The position numbers and the translations under genes were made by a program. The notes beneath the pieces are model-generated. The model was not told the DNA's origin. It did not search any database and saw nothing but the letters and a program-made list of their open reading frames with translations. From Bacillota bacterium (lineage in GTDB: Bacteria > Bacillota > UBA4882 > UBA8346), in contig JARKQY010000041.1 in NCBI GenBank assembly GCA_029974635.1, positions 37,938 to 101,937 on the forward strand: a stretch of DNA of 64,000 nt, given 5' to 3'. Shown in pieces: positions 50,616-58,681 of the stretch; the stretch's first letter is position 1, and each line of letters starts with the position of its first letter.

Positions 50616-51545
50616 ATGGTTTACGACTTGATTATTATCGGTGCCGGACCGGCGGGAATGACCGCGGGTGTCTTTGCCGCCCGGAAAGGGCTGAAAACTT
50701 TAATTTTGAGCAAGGATATCGGCGGCCAAGTCAATTGGACCACGGATATTGAGAACTATATGGGTTACCAGGAGATTGACGGCCAGGCATTGATGGATAA
50801 GTTTGAGGAACAGGTAAAAGAACTGCACTTAGAGGAGAAGATCGTTGAAATCAAAGCCTTAACCAAAGAAGGCCAATTGTTTAGAGTCCAAACCATGGGT
50901 CAAGAAAAATATATGGCCAAAGCAGTAGTGGTTTCATCAGGCAAAAAACCAAAAACATTAAACGTTCCGGGAGAGATAGAATTTCGTAATAAAGGAGTGA
51001 GTTACTGTTCAACCTGTGACGCTCCTTTATTCCGGGATATACCGGTGGCGGTAGTAGGGGGCGGTAACTCGGCCGTAAAGTCGGTGCTTGATTTAGCCAA
51101 TTATACCCGGCAGATTCACTTAATCTATGTAGAAGATTTGACGGCGGATTCGATTTTGGCGGAACGGCTGCAAGGGCTTGAAGATTTGAAACGGTATCCG
51201 GGGCATACGGTGGTTGAAATCAAAGGCGGCCAATCGGTGGAAAAGATCGTACTCGAGGAAGTAAAGACCAAACAACGGTTTGAACTGCCGGTACAGGGTA
51301 TTTTTATTGAGATTGGCCTGGATACCAATGTCGAATTCTTAGATAAGTCCGTAGAACTCAATGATCTCCGGGAGGTGAAGGTGGACTGTCTTTGCCGGAC
51401 CAATATTCCGGGTTTGTATGCCGCCGGGGATGTCACTACAGTGCCGGAAAAACAGATCATTGTCGCCGCCGGCGAGGGCGCCAAAGCGGCTCTTAAGGCT
51501 TGGGAATATGTTATTAACATACCGGAGGCGGAATACAGGCAATGA
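50616..51545 (+). CDS. trxB: thioredoxin reductase-like flavoprotein
   Basis: 309 residues from ATG 50616 (AGGGGTG 8 nt upstream), not the earlier 50550 ATG. FAD motif LIIIGAGPAGMTAGVFAARKG, redox pair CSTC in VSYCSTCDAPLFRDI, NADPH-site VAVVGGGNSAVKSVLDLA, and second FAD motif LYAAGDVTTVPEKQIIVAAGEGAKAA. Complete low-Mr thioredoxin reductase. NADPH-binding residues after GGGNSA are not the classical HRR, so cofactor preference is open. Pairs with the glutaredoxin gene. Confidence 0.92.
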   Translation: MVYDLIIIGAGPAGMTAGVFAARKGLKTLILSKDIGGQVNWTTDIENYMGYQEIDGQALMDKFEEQVKELHLEEKIVEIKALTKEGQLFRVQTMGQEKYMAKAVVVSSGKKPKTLNVPGEIEFRNKGVSYCSTCDAPLFRDIPVAVVGGGNSAVKSVLDLANYTRQIHLIYVEDLTADSILAERLQGLEDLKRYPGHTVVEIKGGQSVEKIVLEEVKTKQRFELPVQGIFIEIGLDTNVEFLDKSVELNDLREVKVDCLCRTNIPGLYAAGDVTTVPEKQIIVAAGEGAKAALKAWEYVINIPEAEYRQ

Positions 51546-51637
51546 GGAATCTAAGGCATTTTAAGATCCGAGAGACGAGAAACGAATAACGAATTTATTA
51601 GCAAAAAGACTGCAATAAACAGCGGTCTTTTTACTTT

Positions 51638-51820
51638 CTATACCGGGCGCTCCGGCTTCTTTTCAAAGGCGTGGCAAGTTTGGCCGCTGGATTCAAAAAC
51701 CGCGGTTGAAGGAAGCGCTTTGGATTTAAAGCCAAAAGCTCTGCAGCCGTTGGGAAAATTTTTTTCCCAGGTTATATAGAAATGTTTGCATTTGAAGCAG
51801 TTAATATTTTCAGGGCTCAT
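51638..51820 (-). CDS. small Cys4 conserved protein (often mislabelled uracil-DNA glycosylase)
   Basis: 60 residues from ATG 51820; a TTG at 51862 would add 14, and neither has a good ribosome-binding site. Matches a widespread clostridial/delta-proteobacterial small protein: NCFKCKHFYITWEKNFPNGC, RAFGFKSKALPS and SSGQTCHAFEKK. Four Cys probably bind zinc. Database labels of uracil-DNA glycosylase for this family have no visible basis. Function unknown. Confidence 0.75.
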   Translation of the reverse strand: MSPENINCFKCKHFYITWEKNFPNGCRAFGFKSKALPSTAVFESSGQTCHAFEKKPERPV

Positions 51821-51921
51821 GATAGTATCCGGAACCAGATAATTAAAACGTTTATTAGACAAGATTTATTGGTGGATTTAAACACTTTATTCCCTTCGTT
51901 TTTGGCTCTTGCATTTATGAA

Positions 51922-52026
51922 AAATCCTCTTAATCCCATTAATCCTGTCTAGTAACCTGGTTTTGGGCCTATTAGGTTCATAAACTAATTTTTCGACGGG
52001 ATTTACAGGATTGATTGGATTAATTT
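51922..52026. repeat. dispersed GGGATT element, copy at 51.9 kb
   Basis: ATCCTCTTAATCCCATTAATCCTGTC (in pieces, from 51923) and inverted GACGGGATTTACAGGATT at about 51995, flanking GGTTTTGGGCCTATTAGG, an interior shared with the 58.4 kb copies. Confidence 0.65.
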
Positions 52027-52152
52027 TTGTCTGCAGTCCAGAGTTAAGAGCCTAGTCTATTATAATTCGATTTTTTCGTAGTCTAACCCTTTTCGGCCGG
52101 CCATATATTTTTAGTAGGTTGACTGTTTAAGCCGGTTATTGGAGGGTGGAGA

Positions 52153-53400
52153 TTGGCGCGAATCTTATTGCTTAAAAAACTGAATGTATTGATCGGCGCG
52201 GGACTGATTACTTTTTTTACCTTGTCGCTGGTGATCTGTCCCAAGGAAGGGGTGGAAGCGGCGGTTTCCGGTTTAAAGGTCTTTTGGGAGATTGTACTTC
52301 CATCATTACTGCCGTTTTTTGTGTTATCCGAAATCATGCTGGGTATGGGCGTGGTTCATTTCATCGGTGTATTGCTTGAGCCGCTAATGCGGCCGTTATT
52401 CAACGTTCCTGGAGTCGGAGCATTTGCGCTTTCCATGGGTTTGGCGGCGGGATATCCCATGGATGCCGTCATTACCGGTAAGTTTCGTCGCGGCGGGATG
52501 TGTACCCAGGTGGAGGGGGAACGGCTGTTATCATTCACCAACACGGCCGATCCGTTATTTATCTTTGGCGCCGTGGCGGTGAGCATGTTCGGCAGGCCGG
52601 ATTTGGGAGTCGTTTTGGGGATAGCTCATTATCTATCCAGCTTTACCGTGGGCTTTATTTTTAAATTCTATGGAAACCGCGGTGATCAAAAGAAGACGGA
52701 AGATAAGGAAGTGTTCCAAGGAAGCATCCTGCGCCGGGCGGTGCGCGCTTTAATCAAAGCGCGCCAGGAGGACGGCCGGCAGTTTGGCCAGCTGATGGGT
52801 GACGCTGTCCGGGAATCCATGACCACCTTGTCTATGGTTTGCGGTTTCATTATGCTGTTCTCCGTACTGGTAAAGATTTTAGCAGTATTCGGCGTATTAA
52901 GTTTAATAACCCCGGCATTGGCAGGGATTTTAGAAGTTTTTGGAATCCATCCGAATTTAGCGCATGCTTTATTCAATGGTATCCTGGAGATTGACCTGGG
53001 AACAATGATTGCCAGTGAAACCGCTGCCCCGTTGCTGGATAAAGTGCTGATTGCCAGTTGGATAATTGCTTGGAGCGGACTTTCGGTTCACGCCCAGGTG
53101 GCCAGCGTGATTCATGATACCGATATCCGGATGAGGCCTTATATAGCGGCCCGTTTTTTACACGGCCTTTTTGCGGCCGGCTATACCTGGTTCTTAATGG
53201 GGCCTTTGAAAATGGTATTTGCGCCTTTAAACAGGACGGTAGAGGTAAGCAAAGGGTTCAACCCCATCAGCCGGATGATTCTTTCCGGGGAACAATTGTT
53301 GATTTGTTTCGGGATTTTATTGCTGGCATCGCTTACAGTCTATTATTCGCGAAGATTTCGGCTGGTGGTTATAAGGAGGAACCAGAAGAATCAAGCATAG
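52153..53400 (+). CDS. ylbJ: sporulation integral membrane protein YlbJ
   Basis: 415 residues from TTG 52153 (GGAGGG 6 nt upstream). Nucleoside-recognition (Gate) domains on a polytopic protein: LLPFFVLSEIMLGMGVVHFIG, LSMGLAAGYPMDAVITGKFRR, LSFTNTADPLFIFGAVAVSMFG, later helices LVKILAVFGVLSLITPALAGI and WIIAWSGLSVHAQVAS. In Bacillus YlbJ is SigmaE-controlled and needed for heat-resistant spores. Supports endospore formation. Confidence 0.9.
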   Translation: MARILLLKKLNVLIGAGLITFFTLSLVICPKEGVEAAVSGLKVFWEIVLPSLLPFFVLSEIMLGMGVVHFIGVLLEPLMRPLFNVPGVGAFALSMGLAAGYPMDAVITGKFRRGGMCTQVEGERLLSFTNTADPLFIFGAVAVSMFGRPDLGVVLGIAHYLSSFTVGFIFKFYGNRGDQKKTEDKEVFQGSILRRAVRALIKARQEDGRQFGQLMGDAVRESMTTLSMVCGFIMLFSVLVKILAVFGVLSLITPALAGILEVFGIHPNLAHALFNGILEIDLGTMIASETAAPLLDKVLIASWIIAWSGLSVHAQVASVIHDTDIRMRPYIAARFLHGLFAAGYTWFLMGPLKMVFAPLNRTVEVSKGFNPISRMILSGEQLLICFGILLLASLTVYYSRRFRLVVIRRNQKNQA

Positions 53401-53603
53401 TAGGTTGAAATAAACTTTTGGATCAATGTTTTTTTATTGGTCGTTGATCTCAGTCCTAAAGCCACACGGCTGATTAAGGACTTATCAGCTAAAGCCGATA
53501 TCCGAGCCACATCATCTATATAAGCGCGTATCTTTTGCAAAAGAATCCTATCCTTAGAGGTCATTGCTCTTATTTCATTGATTTGATATATTTTTTGTTC
53601 CAT
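53391..53603 (-). CDS. small hypothetical protein downstream of the LuxR-type regulator
   Basis: 70 residues, basic and helical (MEQKIYQINEIRAMTSKDRI, LLQKIRAYIDDVARISALADKSLI). GGTGAG before the ATG. No family recognised; it starts 36 nt after the regulator stop on the same strand and overlaps the end of ylbJ by 10 nt antisense. Low GC like its upstream partners. Confidence 0.55.
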   Translation of the reverse strand: MEQKIYQINEIRAMTSKDRILLQKIRAYIDDVARISALADKSLISRVALGLRSTTNKKTLIQKFISTYYA

Positions 53604-53638
53604 ATTCTCACCAATTTGCGTTATTATGTATTTAGCGT

Positions 53639-54301
53639 TTATTTATCAATATGGATAATTCCTTGCTTTATAGCTGTTGCAACAGCCTCTGATCTGGACT
53701 CAACTTTGAGCTTACTGTATATATTGGTCAAATGTGCTTTAACGGTTCTTTCAGATATATCCATGTCTAAAGCTATTTCCTTACTGGTACAGCCCCTTGC
53801 AATAGCTTGTAAAATAAACAATTCCCTTTCCGTAATTGCAGGATTAAATGAACTATTGCATTGGTCCGGTTCCTTTTTGAAGTGGAAAATATTGTTGCTA
53901 ATCTCCGGCTGAAGAAGTATTTCTCCTCTTATAGCGGTTTCAACTGTTCTTATAAGCTCTTGGCGGGTAGTGTCCTTAAGCAAGTATCCTTTTGCCCCTA
54001 ACGAAAGCGCCTCCATTATTAACTGGTTATCATTGTAGGTTGTCAAAACAATTATTGGCACTGGACTGTTTTTTTCTTTTAAGGCTTTTATAACTTCGAT
54101 GCCATTTATTTTAGGCATATTCAAATCCAGTAATATGGCATCCGGTTTTAACTGTTCGATTAACACCAACGCCTTATCTCCATTTTCCGCTTCGCCGATA
54201 ACTTCATAGTTTTCTTCCGTTTCAAAAATCAGCTTTAGGCCTTCCCTAACCACTAAATGATCATCTACTACCAATATTCTTTTCTTTGCCATTTTCGTCA
54301 T
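53639..54301 (-). CDS. NarL/LuxR-family response regulator
   Basis: 220 residues from ATG 54301 (AAAGGG just upstream). Receiver with VVDDHLVVREGL, Asp59 in DAILLDLNMPKINGIEV, IVLTTYND and KGYLLKD; C-terminal LuxR HTH ITERELFILQAIARGCTSKEI and ISERTVKAHLTNIYSKL. Starts inside the 3' end of the kinase gene (41-nt overlap), so the pair is translationally coupled. Confidence 0.95.
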   Translation of the reverse strand: MTKMAKKRILVVDDHLVVREGLKLIFETEENYEVIGEAENGDKALVLIEQLKPDAILLDLNMPKINGIEVIKALKEKNSPVPIIVLTTYNDNQLIMEALSLGAKGYLLKDTTRQELIRTVETAIRGEILLQPEISNNIFHFKKEPDQCNSSFNPAITERELFILQAIARGCTSKEIALDMDISERTVKAHLTNIYSKLKVESRSEAVATAIKQGIIHIDK

Positions 54302-55499
54302 ATAGCCCTTTCTCAATTGGTATAGTGATATTTATGTTTGTACCGGATTTTTTTTTGCTTTTAATTTTAATCTTTCCAGCGATTGTTCTCACGCGCTCAG
54401 TCATTCCGATGATACCGTAATGTCCGAACTGTTGATCCAAAACCTTAACGTCAAAGCCGATACCGTCATCCACAATACTGATGCTTAGTTGATTCCCGGC
54501 TGCGATTATTTTAACAACTGCATTTTTTGCTTTGGCGTGTTTGGCAATATTATTCAGAGCCTCCCGAACAATGTATACAATGTGTTTTGTTATCTTTACG
54601 GGAATCGGAGCTTTCACCCTGATATCCGCTGCAACTGAGATATTAGATACAGCCTTAAACTGAGTTATTTCCTTTTCTACGGCCATTACAAAATCAATAT
54701 CGGCAGTTGTTTTCGACCGTAAATCGTCAATAACAAGCCTGGAATCCGATAAAGTCTTTCTGGCGTGTTCCATAGACTTCTGCAGAATTTCCTGAGCCCG
54801 TTTTGGATTCTTATTATTCAAATTGGCAATTACTGCTTCTAATTGCATGATTATCCCGGCAAGTCCTTGAGAAAGCGTATCATGCAAATCTCTGGCCACC
54901 CGCTGTCTCTCGTTGGTTAATGTTAATTCCGCCACCCTTTCATAGGCGAACTCTAATTCCTGTAAAATTTTCCGGGTACGGATCCGTAGTTTTACTTGTT
55001 CTAAAAAGATAATTGAATATACACGTACGGCAATAGTGATCAGTAGTAATATCGGGATATACTGGATCAACTCCTTTACTCCATGAAACAATGTAATAGT
55101 GCCACAATATATACTGTAAAAGAAAATTGATGTAATAATGACTTTCAATGCTTCATAATAAACTGTTATGCTTTGAAAAACCAACACCGGAATTAACCCG
55201 TGAAATATAGTCGTATATCCCTTAGGTGTTATAAACACATAGTTGAAAATGATTATTCCCTGTATAACAAAATAAAGCCAATACCTACGCTTAAATATAG
55301 TATCAGAAAACAAATATATCAATAATTGGCCCGCTATTATAAGTGTTACACCAATGGTTGAATTTAAGGATGCATTTATTTTATATTGCGTAAGTAGAAC
55401 AGAAAGATAACTTAAAAAAAATCCCGCTATTATAGGTAACTTAAATAGTCTGCCTTCATTTGAATCTATTGGAAACACTGATTTAAATTTATTACGCAT
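54261..55499 (-). CDS. NarL-type sensor histidine kinase (HisKA_3)
   Basis: 412 residues from ATG 55499 (GGTAGGTGAT upstream; GTG 55508 rejected). Six or so TM helices in residues 22-165 with almost no extracytoplasmic loops, suggesting sensing within the membrane, as in LiaS/DesK-like kinases. HisKA_3 with ERQRVARDLHDTLSQGLAG (His206), then HATPase with REALNNIAKHAKAKNAVV, VDDGIGFD and GIIGMTERVRTIAG. AT-rich compared with neighbours; probably horizontally acquired with its regulator. Confidence 0.94.
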   Translation of the reverse strand: MRNKFKSVFPIDSNEGRLFKLPIIAGFFLSYLSVLLTQYKINASLNSTIGVTLIIAGQLLIYLFSDTIFKRRYWLYFVIQGIIIFNYVFITPKGYTTIFHGLIPVLVFQSITVYYEALKVIITSIFFYSIYCGTITLFHGVKELIQYIPILLLITIAVRVYSIIFLEQVKLRIRTRKILQELEFAYERVAELTLTNERQRVARDLHDTLSQGLAGIIMQLEAVIANLNNKNPKRAQEILQKSMEHARKTLSDSRLVIDDLRSKTTADIDFVMAVEKEITQFKAVSNISVAADIRVKAPIPVKITKHIVYIVREALNNIAKHAKAKNAVVKIIAAGNQLSISIVDDGIGFDVKVLDQQFGHYGIIGMTERVRTIAGKIKIKSKKKSGTNINITIPIEKGLYDENGKEKNIGSR

Positions 55500-55798
55500 A
55501 TTAATCACCTACCTTTCTATAAAATTATGGCATACGCTAATTTCAATGTCAAAACTTATTAAGTGCATATGCCTTTGCCCAAAAGTGCATAACCTTTTGC
55601 ACTAAAGTACAATGGCTGTAAAGATAGATCGGTTGTAACATGAATATGAGGGTCTCAGAAATTCAGCAGGTAAATGATGGTTTATACCATATTGTAGCGT
55701 AGCTACAATTCAAAATTATCCCCAAAGTTGCTAAAAAGCAAATTTTTTAAGAATAATTATATAGTGGAATAGGTCATTATTAATTATGGAGGGTAAAA
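55500..55798. promoter_or_regulatory. divergent promoter region with inverted repeats
   Basis: Between the kinase gene and the secreted-protein gene. AGTGCA occurs at 55562-55567 and 55584-55589 and its complement TGCACT at 55598-55603; the last two form an inverted repeat. A second palindrome ATTGTAGC-GTA-GCTACAAT lies at 55691-55709. These are good candidates for binding by the LuxR-type regulator. Confidence 0.45.
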
Positions 55799-56368
55799 AT
55801 GAAATCTAAAATATTACTCATAATCTTACTGCTTATATGTTTAGCTTTTTTGTTCAGCAATATTGTATTAGGTGATGATTATACTTCTTTTGAAACTTTT
55901 GGTATTGACTATGGCCGTAATAATAAGGATGATAAGATATATAACTTTGAATATGTAGTATTTTCTAGAGATTTAGTTAATGGAGCAAGAATATCATATA
56001 GTCAAACATCATATTATCATCATATCGAAGCAGACTATCAAATTCCAATGGGAGAAAACCTGCCGAAGATCCTGGATGTTTCAATTGGCTATCTAAATAA
56101 TGAGAGCGAATCAATTAGTAACTTAAGCTTAGGAATGGGAGTATTTTGGCGACAACCTTATAATAAAGATTCTTTCTTTATTGAATATATTATTGTTAAT
56201 TATTATTTCAATATGGGTGAGCCATATACATCCGGAAAAATTAAAGTAACGGTTCCTTATTCCGGTACATTCGGAATTTATGGCTGTGCACACTACTTAA
56301 ATTCTACCAAAGCTAATATAAATAATACTACATATTCCATCGGTCTGGATTATTTTATCAAGAACTGA
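55799..56368 (+). CDS. secreted, barrel-like protein of the AT-rich cassette
   Basis: 189 residues with a signal peptide (ILLIILLLICLAFLFSNIVLG). The mature part alternates polar and aromatic residues in strands (YNFEYVVFSRDLVNGARISYS, LSLGMGVFWRQPY, FFIEYIIVNYYFNMG, YSIGLDYFIKN), consistent with a small outer-membrane beta-barrel of about eight strands; the C terminus ends in Lys-Asn rather than Phe. GGAGGG before ATG. Probably controlled by the divergent two-component system. Confidence 0.65.
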   Translation: MKSKILLIILLLICLAFLFSNIVLGDDYTSFETFGIDYGRNNKDDKIYNFEYVVFSRDLVNGARISYSQTSYYHHIEADYQIPMGENLPKILDVSIGYLNNESESISNLSLGMGVFWRQPYNKDSFFIEYIIVNYYFNMGEPYTSGKIKVTVPYSGTFGIYGCAHYLNSTKANINNTTYSIGLDYFIKN

Positions 56369-56629
56369 ATAGCGTCTCTCAAGGCCACTACTTTGCGGGG
56401 CTATGCGGAGAAAGCGGTGGTGTGGTTCGGTAAGGAAGCCAGGCTTGAATTTGGCGCATGGGATGAATGGCAACAAGCTTTCCCGGAAGATGCCGGTACT
56501 ACTTGGGATCACTTGCTGCACAACACCAATGGCCGTATTGAAAAAGTAAAACGGTTGATTGATTATCAACCGTGGTACGATTCGCTGAAAGCCGTCTATG
56601 AATCAGTTGTGGATTTGATACGGATTTAA
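56369..56629 (+). pseudogene. 3' fragment of an unknown gene
   Basis: Open frame directly after, and in phase with, the stop of the preceding gene; reads SLKATTLRGYAEKAVVWFGK then WDEWQQAFPEDAGTTWDHLL and IDYQPWYDSLKAVYESVVDL to a TAA. Only internal ATG (56402 region) without a ribosome-binding site. Base composition returns to the genome norm here, unlike the AT-rich cassette before it. Likely the surviving 3' part of a gene disrupted by the cassette; an intact short ORF is the alternative. Confidence 0.45.
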
Positions 56630-56765
56630 CCGCAGAGGTTACAGAGAATATAAAATACTTATTTCACCACCGAGATCACGGAGAACACAGAGGAATTTAA
56701 AACCAGTTTCATTTTTCCATCATAATAATTATTCAGCGCCCTCTGTGTCCTCTGTAATAAAATTC
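56630..56765. repeat. CAGAGG-type intergenic repeat
   Basis: ACCGCAGAGGTTACAGAGAA at 56630, CACCGAGATCACGGAGAACA at 56667, then inverted CCCTCTGTGTCCTCTGT at 56740. Such sequences are known as scattered intergenic repeats in many environmental bacteria. Mutually inverted halves suggest a mobile or structured element. Confidence 0.55.
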
Positions 56766-56777
56766 GTTATGGCGCCT

Positions 56778-56883
56778 AGTAGAGCGTATCGTAAATAAAC
56801 GGCATTCAGAAATGGCGGAAACGCTCTACTTTAGTAAAACGTTCTTAAGTTATACTGCTAATTTATTTAGAGAACGTTTTACT
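56778..56883. repeat. two tandem perfect hairpins before the alaA stop
   Basis: AGTAGAGCGT (56778-56787) / ACGCTCTACT (56821-56830), 10 bp; then AGTAAAACGTTCT (56833-56845) / AGAACGTTTTACT (56871-56883), 13 bp. The last arm overlaps the alaA stop codon. May terminate alaA transcripts or be a small element. Confidence 0.55.
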
Positions 56884-58117
56884 AGATAGCCGAAATACGG
56901 TCCTTTTGCCGGTAATCGGTTAAGAACCGTTGGATGGCGTCGCAGGCTTCGCTTAATATCAGCGTTTCCGGTAATAAAACAATGCGGAAATGGTCCGGGT
57001 GAGGCCAGTTGAAACCCGTACCCTGGACCAACAGCACTTTCTCCCGGAGCAGCAAATCCAGGACGAATTGCTCGTCATTGGTAATGTTGAACCGTTTGAC
57101 GTCGATTTTGGGAAAGAGATAAAAAGCGCCCATGGGTTTGGTACAGGATAATCCCGGGATCTCTTGCACTCTTTTGTAAGCCAGGTCCCTTTGCTCCCGT
57201 AACCGGCCCCCCGGCCTGGTAAGGTCCTTAATGCTCTGGTAGCCCCCTAAAGCCGTTTGAATGGCATATTGGGCCGGAACATTGCTGCATAACCGCATGG
57301 AAGAAAGCATGTTGATGCCGGCGATATAATCTTGGGCATGGTCTTTGTTGCCGCTGATGATCATCCAGCCGGCCCGGAAACCGGCAATCCGGTGGGACTT
57401 GGAGAGCCCGTTCATGGTGATGAAAAGCACATCGTCGGATAAGGTGGCCAAGGAGACATGCTTGGCATCTTCGTAAAGGATTTTATCATAGATCTCGTCC
57501 GCGAATACGATGAGACCGTGTTCAGCAGCCAGATCCACGATTTGGCGTAAAATGGATTCCGGATAAACCGCGCCGGTGGGGTTGTTGGGATTGATGACCA
57601 CTATTCCTTTAGTTTTAGGTGTGATTTTGCTCTTGATATCCTCAATATCCGGATACCAGTCGGAAAGCTCATCACAAAGATAATGAACCGCAGTACCGCC
57701 CGATAAATTCACCGCAGCCGTCCACAAAGGATAATCCGGGGCGGGAATGAGTATTTCGTCGCCGGAATTCAACAGGCCTTGCATCGCCATTACAATCAGT
57801 TCGCTGACGCCATTGCCGACATAGATATCCTCAATCCCGACTCCCGGAATCCCTTTTTCCTGGCAATTTTGCATGATTGCCTTCCGGGCCGGAAAAATGC
57901 CTTTGGAATCAGTGTATCCCTGGGCGGATCGCAAGTTAAAAATGACATCCTGAATGATTTCATCAGGCGCTTCAAAACCGAAGGGGGCGGGATTGCCGAT
58001 GTTCAGCTTCAAGACCCGGTGGCCATGGTCCTCCATCCGTTTGGCTTCATCCAGAACCGGCCCCCGGATATCATAACAAACATTATCCAACTTCACTGAC
58101 TTTTTGAAAGTATTCAT
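56882..58117 (-). CDS. alaA: alanine/glutamate-type aminotransferase AlaA
   Basis: 411 residues, PLP-dependent class I aminotransferase. Very close to E. coli AlaA as I remember it: LDNVCYDIRGPVLDEAKRM, LKLNIGNPAPFGFEAPDEI, GNGVSELIVMAMQGLLNSGD, VINPNNPTGAVYP, PLP Lys in MNGLSKSHRIAGFRAGWM, SSMRLCSNVPAQYAIQTALGGYQS, VLLVQGTGFNWP. Makes alanine from pyruvate and glutamate. The strong resemblance to a proteobacterial enzyme may indicate transfer. Codirectional with, and downstream of, the MocR regulator across a repeat-filled gap. Confidence 0.93.
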   Translation of the reverse strand: MNTFKKSVKLDNVCYDIRGPVLDEAKRMEDHGHRVLKLNIGNPAPFGFEAPDEIIQDVIFNLRSAQGYTDSKGIFPARKAIMQNCQEKGIPGVGIEDIYVGNGVSELIVMAMQGLLNSGDEILIPAPDYPLWTAAVNLSGGTAVHYLCDELSDWYPDIEDIKSKITPKTKGIVVINPNNPTGAVYPESILRQIVDLAAEHGLIVFADEIYDKILYEDAKHVSLATLSDDVLFITMNGLSKSHRIAGFRAGWMIISGNKDHAQDYIAGINMLSSMRLCSNVPAQYAIQTALGGYQSIKDLTRPGGRLREQRDLAYKRVQEIPGLSCTKPMGAFYLFPKIDVKRFNITNDEQFVLDLLLREKVLLVQGTGFNWPHPDHFRIVLLPETLILSEACDAIQRFLTDYRQKDRISAI

Positions 58118-58681
58118 TCAAGATCACTCCTTTAAAATTGGGTTCTGTTTTAAAGAATTGTTGATAGAATTTTATCTCCACCGCAGGCTGAAACCCGACG
58201 GCTGGGTGGATAAGTGCCTTGGGGCAACGCACAAACCTCCATACACGGGGCTGGCGGCCCAAAGGATTTCTTAATTAGACGGGCGGGGTTAATTTGGATT
58301 AAATCACTTTGCCCTTCGTTTTCGACTTCGCCTTTATAACAATTCCCTTAATCCCGTAAATCCTGTCCAGTAAACTTGTTTTAGGCCCATTAAAATTCAA
58401 AAGCTTTTTTAGACGGGATTTACGGGATTAAACCATTTTGCCATCGTTTTCGACTTCGCCTTTATAACAAATCCCCTTAATCCCGTAAATCCTGTCCAGT
58501 AAACTTGTTTTAGGCCTATTAAAATTCAAAAGCTTTTTTAGACGGGATTTACGGATTTATTGGATTAAAACATTTTGCTACTCCGTTTTTGACTTTGCTT
58601 TTATGATAATCCCTTCATTTTTAAATCTCATCAATCCCTTTAATCCCGTAAATCCTGTTCCAGTTGCCTTGTTTTAGGCAA
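58118..58681. repeat. repeat cluster: tandem and partial copies of the GGGATT element
   Basis: 564 nt with no ORF. A unit of 128 bp beginning CGTTTTCGACTTCGCC is duplicated in tandem at 58317-58444 and 58445-58572, nearly identical; a diverged third copy starts at about 58584. Each carries AATCCCGTAAATCCTGTCC, TTGTTTTAGGCC and GACGGGATTTACGG. A further partial arm (GACGGGCGGGGTTAATTTGG) lies at 58278. Confidence 0.75.

Noticed and set aside
58317..58665. CRISPR-like array in the repeat cluster
   Set aside because: Only two or three long units (about 128 bp) with no unique spacers; they belong to the dispersed GGGATT element.
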